Of a DNA stretch of 5,309 bases, positions 1-5,309 are shown piece by piece (the stretch's first letter is position 1; every line of letters starts with the position of its first letter). The position numbers were made by a program, and so were the translations under genes. The notes under the pieces are model-generated. The model did not search any database. It was not told where the DNA came from and worked only from the letters and a program-made list of their open reading frames with translations. The stretch lies in contig JAJRXN010000347.1 in the NCBI GenBank assembly GCA_024276295.1, positions 1 to 5,309 of the forward strand, in the 5' to 3' direction. The stretch is from Acidobacteriota bacterium (lineage in GTDB: Bacteria; Acidobacteriota; Polarisedimenticolia; J045).

Positions 1-246
1 CGTCAGGCCGCCGACGATCGCCGTGGCGGCGATCGCCTTCATCGGCTGGACGGGAATCGGCTGCCGGAACGCGAGCCCGGTGGCGATGTTCATCGCCCCG
101 GCGAGGACCAGGATCCACGCCAGGTCCATCCCGGTCGCCAGGCTCAGCGCGACGACGAGCGGCAGAAACGTGCCGAGATCGCCGATCCCTCCGGACAGCT
201 CCCGGAAGAGCGAGCGTCCCCGCGCGCCCGGCCCGCCGTCGGGCAC
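1..246 (-). CDS. MOT1-family molybdate (sulfate-type) transporter, N-terminal part
   Basis: Only the first 82 codons are present; the gene runs off the left edge. I place the start at the GTG at 246-244, two bases after the MOSC stop, with a GGAG about nine bases upstream and no in-frame ATG before residue 40. The residues show the MOT1-type signature: ELSGGIGDLGTFLPL (16-30), a hydrophobic membrane segment (about 42-59), then PIPVQPMKAIAA (63-74). GDLGTF and PVQPMKA are the paired conserved motifs of this SulP-related family, whose characterised members take up molybdate. The protein should sit in the inner membrane and import molybdate. Being last in a moaA-MOSC series supports molybdate over sulfate as substrate. 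Family call is firm; substrate is inferred from family and context. Confidence 0.85.
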   Translation of the reverse strand, partial: MPDGGPGARGRSLFRELSGGIGDLGTFLPLVVALSLATGMDLAWILVLAGAMNIATGLAFRQPIPVQPMKAIAATAIVGGLT

Positions 247-248
247 GG

Positions 249-728
249 TCAGGCGCTCCGCGCCACCTGCGCGCCGGCCGAGGCCCGGCGGTCGACGACG
301 ACCGCATCGCCGACGCGGATCGCGCCGGGAGTGACCACGCGGCAGAAGATCCCCTCCTGCGGCATCACGCAGCGCCCGACGCGCCGGAAGATCGTGCAGC
401 CCGCGCCGTGGCACTTCTTGCCGAGCTGTGTGACCTCGAGCACGACGTCTCCGATCGCCAGCCGGTCGCCGACGGCGACGCGCGTCAGGTCGACGCCGCG
501 CACGGTGAGGTTCTCGGCGAACTCGCCTTCCGCGAACGACGTCTTGGCCTCGGCGCCGAACTTCTCGATGCTCTCGAGCGCGAGCAGGCTGACCTGGCGA
601 TGCCAGTCGCCCGCGTGCGCGTCGCCGACGATCCCGCGACGGTCGATCGTCGCCTCGGTCACCGGGCGCTTTTCCGTCCCCTTCGACGGGGAGACGTTGA
701 TCGAGGTGAGTTCTCCACGGTCCTGCAT
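249..728 (-). CDS. Small stand-alone MOSC-domain protein
   Basis: A 159-residue protein that is essentially one MOSC (Moco sulfurase C-terminal) domain, close to the usual 140-160 residues of stand-alone forms. Recognisable blocks are INVSPSKGTEKRPV (10-23), GIVGDAHAGDWHRQVSLLA (32-50), GEFAENLTVRG (68-78), and the cysteine-rich GKKCHGAGCTIF...GRCVMPQEGIF (103-128). C106, H107, C111 and C120 are the likely functional residues; one of the cysteines would be the candidate sulfur or metal carrier. MOSC domains occur in Moco sulfurases and in mARC/YiiM-type molybdoenzymes, but the role of these short proteins is unsettled. I chose the ATG at 728 because GGGAG lies seven bases upstream and family members begin near there. 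An ATG at 752, overlapping the moaA stop as ATGA, would add eight residues. The context of moaA upstream and a molybdate transporter downstream supports a Moco-related role. Confidence 0.87.
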   Translation of the reverse strand: MQDRGELTSINVSPSKGTEKRPVTEATIDRRGIVGDAHAGDWHRQVSLLALESIEKFGAEAKTSFAEGEFAENLTVRGVDLTRVAVGDRLAIGDVVLEVTQLGKKCHGAGCTIFRRVGRCVMPQEGIFCRVVTPGAIRVGDAVVVDRRASAGAQVARSA

Positions 729-735
729 CGTCGTT

Positions 736-740
736 CTCCC
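736..740 (-). promoter_or_regulatory. Ribosome binding site that decides the MOSC start
   Basis: On the minus strand GGGAG lies seven bases before the ATG at 728. The alternative ATG at 752 has only a weak GGCGG immediately before it. This favours the shorter 159-residue product, although coupling through the ATGA overlap at 749-752 remains possible. Confidence 0.5.
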
Positions 741-748
741 GGCGGCGG

Positions 749-1732
749 TCATCCGCCGATCCCGTACATCGTGCGCGTCGGCCAGTCGGTCGCCGCGCGC
801 CCCTTGCCCGCACACGCCGCCGCCAGCGCGCCGGCGATCGCCGCCCGGTCGCCGCGCCGCAGCGGGGCGAGCAGGTCGACGCCTTCCTCGCCGCGCAGGC
901 AGGCGACGAGCCGCCCGCGGGCGTCGATCCGCAGCCGGTCGCACCCGTCGCAGAACGGATGCGACACCGGCGAGATGAACCCGACGACGACGCGCCGCCC
1001 GTCCGCGCGCATCGCGTGCCGCACCGCCGTGCCGCGGGCGCCGAGCGGGCCGTCGTACGGCAGCCGTTCGCGCAGCCGCGCCAGCGCGTCGGCGGCGGAG
1101 AGGAACTCCCGCGGATAGAGCGGCGCGCCGGCGCCGATCGGCATCAGCTCGATGAAGCGGATCTCCGCGTCCCGCGCCGCGGCGTACTCGACGAGGCTCT
1201 CGAGCCGGTCGCCGTTGATCGAACGCAGCAGGACGGTGTTGATCTTCAGCGGCTCGAAGCCCGCCGCCACGGCCGCGTCGATGCCGGCCAGCGTCGCGTC
1301 GAGCGCGCCGGCCGGGCTCAGGCGGCCGAAGCGCCGCTCGTCGAGCGTGTCGAGACTGACGTTGAGCGCGTCGAGGCCGGCGGCCCGCAGCGCCGCGGCG
1401 AGCGGCGCGAGACGCTGGCCGTTGGTGGTCATCCCGATCGTCGCCCGCGGAGCGAGCCGTCGCAGCTCGCGCACCAGGTCGACGATGCCGCGCCGCAGCA
1501 GCGGCTCGCCGCCGGTCAGGCGGATCTTGCGGATCGGCCGGACGCGGGCCACCTCCCCGACCAGCGCGACCAGCTCGTCGTTGCTCGCCGGGCGCGGCGC
1601 ACCGCCGCTCCGGTCGGACGGCGCCGATCCGGGCCGGCAGTAGGCGCAACGCAGGTCGCAGGCGGACGTGACCGACAGCCGGAGGTAGATCCCCGACGCG
1701 ACAGGAGAGACGGCAGGCAACGCGGCGCGCAT
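749..1732 (-). CDS. moaA: GTP 3',8-cyclase MoaA, molybdenum cofactor biosynthesis
   Basis: MoaA is the cytoplasmic radical-SAM enzyme that, with MoaC, converts GTP to cyclic pyranopterin monophosphate, the first step of Moco synthesis. The 327-residue length matches the family (about 330). The N-terminal SAM cluster motif CDLRCAYC gives C25, C29 and C32. The SAM-binding GGEP is at 74-77. MTTNGQRL (101-108) and LNVSLDTLD (123-131) follow. The second, substrate-binding 4Fe-4S site is C261-x2-C264-x13-C278. The chain ends in the GG tail (326-327) typical of MoaA and needed for activity in studied members. The frame stays open well upstream, but I start at the ATG at 1732 because AAAGGA lies five bases before it and homology begins just after. 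It leads the leftward operon and diverges from napDAB, whose NapA needs Mo-bisMGD. No defect is visible. Confidence 0.96.
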   Translation of the reverse strand: MRAALPAVSPVASGIYLRLSVTSACDLRCAYCRPGSAPSDRSGGAPRPASNDELVALVGEVARVRPIRKIRLTGGEPLLRRGIVDLVRELRRLAPRATIGMTTNGQRLAPLAAALRAAGLDALNVSLDTLDERRFGRLSPAGALDATLAGIDAAVAAGFEPLKINTVLLRSINGDRLESLVEYAAARDAEIRFIELMPIGAGAPLYPREFLSAADALARLRERLPYDGPLGARGTAVRHAMRADGRRVVVGFISPVSHPFCDGCDRLRIDARGRLVACLRGEEGVDLLAPLRRGDRAAIAGALAAACAGKGRAATDWPTRTMYGIGG

Positions 1733-1755
1733 TCGTTTCCTTTCCAAGCACGGGA

Positions 1756-1779
1756 GGCTCGAGCGTTTCCCCTCGAACC
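1756..1779 (-). promoter_or_regulatory. Hairpin in the moaA leader
   Basis: Read on the minus strand, GGTTCGAG, loop GGGAAACG, CTCGAGCC forms an eight-pair stem with one G-U wobble and an eight-base loop. It ends 23 bases before the moaA ATG, just upstream of the ribosome binding site. No T-run follows, so it is not an intrinsic terminator. It could be a leader control element or chance in a G+C-rich sequence; no regulator is identified. Confidence 0.35.
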
Positions 1780-1844
1780 CTGTCGTCCGCCTGGCCGTGG
1801 CCCGGGGCTGTAGGCGCGGCGGATCGGAAACGAGTCGTGGTGAG

Positions 1845-1850
1845 ATTCTA
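1845..1850 (-). promoter_or_regulatory. Possible -10 element for the moaA operon
   Basis: TAGAAT on the minus strand matches the sigma70 -10 consensus at five of six positions and stands out in this G+C-rich region. No good -35 lies 17 bases upstream, so activator dependence or a chance match are both possible. Transcription would begin near 1838, giving a leader of about 105 bases containing the hairpin. Confidence 0.35.
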
Positions 1851-1897
1851 GAGGCCCGCCGCGCTCCGCGCGCGGCAGCGCACTTGTCCTGCGTCAA

Positions 1898-1913
1898 CTT
1901 GTCGCCGGACAAG
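1898..1913. promoter_or_regulatory. CRP/FNR-type inverted repeat, candidate operator
   Basis: CTTGTC-GCCG-GACAAG is a perfect inverted repeat with six-base arms and a four-base centre. It fits the TTG-N8-CAA outline used by FNR/NnrR/DNR-like regulators of nitrogen-oxide respiration, although the classical FNR site has TTGAT arms. A further ACTTGTC lies at 1882-1888, 15 bases left of the same word at 1897-1903. The repeat centre is about 84 bases before napD. If centred at -41.5, transcription would start near 1947, and a -10-like GATGCT sits at 1935-1940 as expected. Which regulator binds is unknown. Confidence 0.5.
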
Positions 1914-1940
1914 GATTCGGGGATGCTGATCGACGATGCT
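1899..1940 (+). promoter_or_regulatory. Candidate nap operon promoter
   Basis: Two readings are possible. A factor-independent one pairs TTGTCG (1899-1904) with GATGCT (1922-1927) at exactly 17 bases. An activator-dependent one pairs the palindrome at 1898-1913 with the second GATGCT (1935-1940). Both -10 hexamers are weak (A at position 2, T at positions 3 and 6). In the first reading the palindrome overlaps the -35 and could act as an operator for repression. Confidence 0.3.
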
Positions 1941-1989
1941 TCGCTTCGGCTGCGGTCGACCCCACCCCTCGACCAGGCAGGAACGGGCA

Positions 1990-2256
1990 ATGACAGAGGC
2001 GTTCACCTGCTCCGGGATCGCCGTCGTGGCGCGCCCGGACCGCTTCGCCGAGGTCTGCCAGGCCCTCGGCGAACTCTCCGGCGTCCAGGTCCACGCCCAG
2101 GATCCGCCGTCCGGACGCATCGTCGTCACCCAGGTCGCTCCGACCACCACCGAGCAGGCCGACGGCCTGCGGCGGATCCAGCAGATCCCCGGTGTGCTGG
2201 CGGCCGATCTCGTCTACCACGTCTGCGAAACGCCCGCCGGACCTGCCGGCGAGTGA
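1990..2256 (+). CDS. napD: NapD, chaperone for the NapA Tat signal
   Basis: NapD is a small cytoplasmic ferredoxin-fold protein that binds the twin-arginine signal of NapA and holds back export until cofactor loading is complete. The product has 88 residues, as usual for the family. Conserved features are GIAVVARPDR near the N-terminus (9-18), the DPPSGRIVV strand (38-46), and the C-terminal IPGVLAADLVYHVCE (66-80), where the VLA-x-LVYH pattern is the family hallmark. I start at the ATG at 1990, with AGGA seven bases upstream. An in-frame ATG at 1936 would add 18 residues lacking similarity and would overlap the putative promoter. It is the first gene of the nap operon, 14 bases before napA. 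Confidence 0.93.
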   Translation: MTEAFTCSGIAVVARPDRFAEVCQALGELSGVQVHAQDPPSGRIVVTQVAPTTTEQADGLRRIQQIPGVLAADLVYHVCETPAGPAGE

Positions 2257-2270
2257 GCGAGGAGAAACCG

Positions 2271-5011
2271 ATGAGCTGCGAGCTGTCTCGCAGGGAGTTC
2301 GTCATCGCCAGCGTGGCGGCCGCCACCGCGGCGGCCCTTCGGCTGCCGGCGTACGGCGAGACGACCGAGCCCGTCGAGGGTGCCACCTGGGAAAAGGGCG
2401 TCTGCCGGTTCTGCGGCGTCGGCTGCGGGGTGCTGATCGGCGTCCGCGACGGCCGGCTGGTGGCCGTCAAGGGTGATCCGGACAATCCGGTCAACCGCGG
2501 CCTGCTGTGCGCCAAGGGGTACGCCAACGCCGAGATCCACTACGGTGCCGACCGGCTGACGAAGCCGCTGCTGCGGATGGAGAACGGCCGCTGGGATCCG
2601 AACGGCAAGTTCCGCCCGGTCGCCTGGGAGCGGGCATTCGCCGAGATGGAACGCCAGTTCAAGAAGACGTACGCGGAGCTGGGGCCGACCGGCATCGCGA
2701 TCATGGGCTCGGGGCAGTACACGATTCCGGAGGGGTACGCGGCGGTCAAGCTGCTCAAGGCGGGCTGGCGCTCGAACAACATCGACCCCAACGCCCGCCA
2801 CTGCATGGCGTCGGCGGTCGCGGCGTTCATCCAGACGTTCGGGATCGACGAGCCGGCCGGCTGCTACGACGACATCGAGCTGGCCGACACGATCGTTACC
2901 TGGGGCGCCAACATGGCGGAGATGCATCCGATCCTGTGGTCGCGCGTCGTCGCCCACCGAATGGCCCACGAGAACGTCCGCGTGATCAATCTGACGACGT
3001 ACACCAACCGCACGTCGGATGCGGCCGACGTCGAGATCGTGATCAAGCCGCAGAGCGACCTGGCGATCTGGAACTACATCGCCCGCGAGATCATCCGGCG
3101 TGACGCGGTCGATCGCGCGTTCGTCGAGCGCCACTGCGTGTTCGCCACCGGGCCGACCGACATCGGCTACGGCATGCGCGGCGACCTCAAGCGCGCGTTC
3201 GAGGACGAACGCGACACGCTCGAACGCGAGCGGCGCGTCCGGCTGACCCGGGAAGAGGCGATCGCCCAGCGGCTCGACCCGGACGACCCGCCGGTCGTCG
3301 AACAGAAGCACCGCGGCTCGGCCGGCGCCCACTGGATGATCACGTTCGAACAGCTCCGCGAGGCGCTCGAGCCGTACACGCTCGAGTTCGTCGCCGAGCT
3401 GGCCCGCGGCGACGCCGAGGAATCGCTCGAGGACTTCAAGAAGAAGCTCGAGCTGCTCGCCGACCACTACGCCGACGCCGCGCGCAAGGTCGTCTCGTTC
3501 TGGACGATGGGGTTCAACCAGCACACGCGCGGGACGTGGGTCAACGAGCAGGCGTACATGGTGCACCTGCTGACCGGCAAGTACGCCCGGCCCGGCTGCA
3601 ACGCGTTCTCGCTGACCGGCCAGCCCTCGGCCTGCGGCACCGCGCGCGAGGTCGGCACCTTCGCGCACCGCCTGCCGGCCGACATGGTCGTCGCCAACCC
3701 GAAGCACCGGCAGCGCACCGAGGCGGTCTGGCGGCTGCCGGAAAAGACCCTCAACCCGAAGGTCGGCAGCCACATCACCAAGATGATGCGCGACATCGAG
3801 GACGGAACGATCCGCTGGCTGTGGGTCCAGGTGACCAACCCGTTCCAGTCGACCGCCAACGCCAACCACTGGCTGCACGCGGCGCGCGAACGCGACGTGT
3901 TCATCGTCGTCTCGGACGTCTACCCGACGCTGTCGTGCAAGGTCGCCGACCTGATCCTCCCCTCGGCGATGCATTGGGAGAAGTGGGGGCTCTACGGCAA
4001 CACCGAGCGGCGCACGCAGGCCTGGCGCCAGGTCGTCGATCCGCCGGGCGAGGCGCGCTCGGACGTCTGGCAGATCCTCGAGTTCTCGAAGCGCTTCAGG
4101 CTGCGCGAGGTGTGGGGCCGGCAGCCGGTCCCCGGCCTCGAGGCCCCGGGATTCGAGAGCGGGGTCCTTCCCGACGTGCTCGAGCAGGCCCGCGCGCTCG
4201 GCTACGACCCCGATGCGACGCTCTACGACGTGCTGTTCGCCACCGAGGCGGCCCGCGCGCACGCCTGGCCCGATCCCGTGGCCAGGGGACGGAAGAACTG
4301 CACGGTCGAGGCCGCCGGTCTCGACTGGTTCCCCGAAAAGGCCCTGTTCCAGGAGTACGTCCAGTTCGGTCGCGGGCACCATCACGACCTGGCCGACTTC
4401 GACGTGTACTTCCGCGACGACGTCCACGGCCTGCGCTGGCCGGTGATCGACGGCAAGGAGACGCGCTGGCGCTTCAACGGCGAGTACGACCCGCTCGTCT
4501 CGAAGGACACCCCGTTCGAGTTCTACGGCCCGGCGCTCAAGGCGATTCCCCGCGGCACCCTCGACGGACCGACCTCGCCCGAGAAGGTCCCGCTCCCCGG
4601 CAAGGCGAGATCTTCTTCCGGCCCTACGCCGCGCCGGCGGAGTCGCCGGACGGGCAATACGACCTCTGGCTGTGCACCGGCCGGGTGCTCGAGCACTGGC
4701 ACAGCGGCTCGATGACCCGGCGCGTGCCGGAGCTGCACCGGGCCGTGCCGTACGCGGTGATCTGGCTCCACCCCGCCGACGCGAAGGCGCGCGACCTGCG
4801 TGACGGCGATGCGGCGTGGGTCGAGTCGCGGCGTGGCCGCGTGCGGGCGATCGTCCGCGTCGGCGGCCGCAACCGCGTCCCGCGCGGACTGGTCTTCGTG
4901 CCGTGGTTCGACGAGAACATCCTGATCAACAAGGTGACGCTCGATGCGACGTGTCCGATCTCGAAGGAGACGGACTTCAAGAAGTGCGCGGTTCGCGTGG
5001 CGCGCGCGTAG
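2271..5011 (+). CDS. napA: NapA, periplasmic nitrate reductase catalytic subunit, long form, interrupted by a one-base frameshift near 4607
   Basis: NapA reduces nitrate to nitrite in the periplasm using Mo-bisMGD and one 4Fe-4S cluster. The start at 2271 has AGGAG six bases upstream; the open frame before it overlaps napD and is not coding. A Tat signal spans about 1-29, with SRREFV (6-11) followed by an Ala-rich core. The 4Fe-4S ligands are C45, C48, C52 and C80, followed by K82. The Mo ligand is C178 in NARHCMAS (174-181). SFWTMGFNQHTRG (409-421) and FSLTGQPSACGTAREVGTF (446-464) are classic NapA blocks. As sequenced, this frame stops at 4715 (814 residues, the last 35 or so nonsense). The true C-terminus continues in another frame from 4607 to 5011. 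Repair by one base gives 913 residues, longer than E. coli NapA (about 828) but close to the roughly 925-residue Campylobacter type. The family call is near certain; whether this copy is functional is not known. Confidence 0.95.
4605..4610 (+). other. Frameshift point in napA
   Basis: Up to the GCG codon at 4605-4607 the NapA frame reads ...PLPGKA. Conserved NapA sequence then resumes as EIFFRPY only if base 4607 is read again, so one base, most simply a G (GCGGAG becoming GCGAG), is missing. The joined GKAEIFFRPY matches the family pattern GKA-x-IF-x-x-PY. There is no X-XXY-YYZ slippery heptamer here, so programmed frameshifting is unlikely. Confidence 0.9.
4607..5011 (+). pseudogene. napA: NapA C-terminal part in the shifted frame
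   Basis: These 134 codons encode the C-terminal cofactor-binding domain of NapA, out of frame with the main body. Family landmarks are YDLWLCTGRVLEHWHSGSMT, RRVPELHRAVP, HPADAKARDLRDGD, RGLVFVPWFDENILINK and the terminal ISKETDFKKCAV. The break removes this domain from the upstream product, including segments that contact the second pterin guanine dinucleotide and the nitrate channel in known NapA structures. It has no ribosome binding site. An ATG at 4712 overlaps the premature TGA at 4713-4715, so a 99-residue piece could be called as a separate gene, but it would lack the TGRVLEHWHSGS segment. I regard this as part of napA, not an independent gene. Confidence 0.93.
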
Positions 5012-5027
5012 CGCGGGGGTGACGAGA

Positions 5028-5309
5028 ATGATCGATCGCAAGCTCCTCGTCGTCGCGACGCTCGGGTTCGGACTCGTCGCGTGTGCGACCCAGCAGTCCG
5101 CCGTCGAGCCGGCGCCGGCCGCGCCGGCAGAGATCGCCGACGAGGCGATCAGCCTGCGACAGACCGACGTGCTCAAGCCCGGCATCGTCCAGGCCGTCCC
5201 GCCGGTCTCCGCCGAGCCGGGCGAGGCTGCGCTGCCGGCGCGCCCGTACCCGGAGGCACCGCCGGTGGTCCCTCACAGCGTCGACGGCCTGCTGCCGATC
5301 ACCCGCGAC
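5028..5309 (+). CDS. napB: NapB, diheme cytochrome c subunit of periplasmic nitrate reductase, N-terminal part
   Basis: Only 94 codons are present before the window ends, so the two CxxCH heme sites expected downstream are not visible. The call rests on the C-terminal stretch APPVVPHSVDGLLPITRD (77-94), the block that precedes the first heme site in NapB, and on the position 16 bases after napA. H83 is at the usual place of an axial heme ligand. NapB passes electrons from a quinol-oxidising partner to NapA. The N-terminus has a positive charge pair (R4, K5), a hydrophobic core (6-17) and a lipobox LVAC (16-19), followed by an Ala/Pro-rich linker (25-34). It therefore looks like a lipoprotein rather than a freely soluble subunit. 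The ATG at 5028 is preceded only by a G-rich, weak ribosome binding site, which may imply translational coupling to napA. Confidence 0.9.
   Translation, partial: MIDRKLLVVATLGFGLVACATQQSAVEPAPAAPAEIADEAISLRQTDVLKPGIVQAVPPVSAEPGEAALPARPYPEAPPVVPHSVDGLLPITRD

Larger units (their letters stand above)
1733..1989. other. Divergent regulatory region between moaA and napD
   Basis: These 257 bases separate the two divergent gene sets. Open frames run through it on both strands, but none shows recognisable protein similarity, and the real starts on each side have their own ribosome binding sites. Contents from left to right: a moaA leader with a hairpin at 1756-1779, a minus-strand -10-like TAGAAT at 1845-1850, a repeated ACTTGTC at 1882-1888 and 1897-1903, a perfect inverted repeat at 1898-1913, and two GATGCT -10-like hexamers at 1922-1927 and 1935-1940. 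I did not recognise a Moco riboswitch consensus, but could not fold the RNA. Confidence 0.8.

Noticed and set aside
23..334. Plus-strand open frame of 103 codons at the left edge
   Set aside because: The minus strand encodes clear MOT1 transporter motifs across this region; the plus-strand product is Arg/Pro-rich with no features.
331..1813. Several plus-strand open frames across moaA and the MOSC gene
   Set aside because: Their translations are Arg/Ala/Pro-rich low-complexity shadows, while the minus strand carries complete MoaA and MOSC motifs.
1892..1897. TTGACG on the minus strand as a -35 for moaA
   Set aside because: The hexamer 17 bases downstream is CGCGCG, and the TAGAAT at 1845-1850 is about 41 bases away, so the two cannot pair.
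1733..1990. N-terminal extension of MoaA by 86 residues, since the frame is open
   Set aside because: The extension has no family similarity, and the ATG at 1732 has a good ribosome binding site and gives the usual MoaA length.
1797..2270. Upstream extension of the napA reading frame over napD by 158 codons
   Set aside because: napD occupies another frame here, and the ATG at 2271 has a strong ribosome binding site followed at once by a Tat signal.
2214..4427. Long open frame of 737 codons on the minus strand, antisense to napA
   Set aside because: It mirrors the napA codon pattern in a G+C-rich gene, shows no recognisable domain, and napA on the other strand is certain.
4598..4612. Programmed -1 ribosomal frameshifting in napA
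   Set aside because: AAGGCGAGA contains no slippery heptamer, and NapA is not known to use recoding; a missing base explains it more simply.
4977..5276. Minus-strand open frame opposite the start of napB
   Set aside because: The plus strand has a recognisable NapB N-terminus with signal and conserved block; the antisense product has none.

Overview
This window comes from a very G+C-rich (about 70% by eye) Gram-negative bacterium that respires nitrate in the periplasm. The Gram-negative call rests on a Tat-exported NapA and a lipoprotein-type NapB. The taxon cannot be fixed from this sequence. NapA and the NapB N-terminus resemble, from memory, the long NapA lineage best known from Campylobacterota, but the base composition does not fit that phylum.

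Layout: two divergent gene sets flank a regulatory region at 1733-1989. Leftward (minus strand) runs moaA (749-1732), then a small MOSC-domain protein (249-728), then the first 82 codons of a MOT1-type molybdate transporter (1-246, cut by the window edge). The genes are packed within about 20 bp of each other and probably form one operon. Rightward runs napD (1990-2256), napA (2271-5011) and the first 94 codons of napB (5028-5309, cut by the window edge), with gaps of 14-16 bp.

The two arms fit one task. The left arm makes and supplies molybdenum cofactor: molybdate uptake, the first pterin step by MoaA, and a MOSC protein of uncertain Moco-related role. The right arm builds the enzyme that uses it: NapD guards the NapA Tat signal, NapA reduces nitrate at Mo-bisMGD, and NapB passes electrons to NapA. 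The shared intergenic region holds a perfect inverted repeat, CTTGTC-N4-GACAAG, of the general shape bound by CRP/FNR-family regulators.

The most notable defect is in napA. The reading frame breaks at about 4605-4607 by the equivalent of one missing base. The remaining 134 conserved C-terminal residues continue in another frame to 5011. Restoring one base gives a 913-residue NapA of full expected architecture. This is either a sequence error or a recent mutation. No IS element, CRISPR array, tRNA or rRNA was seen.
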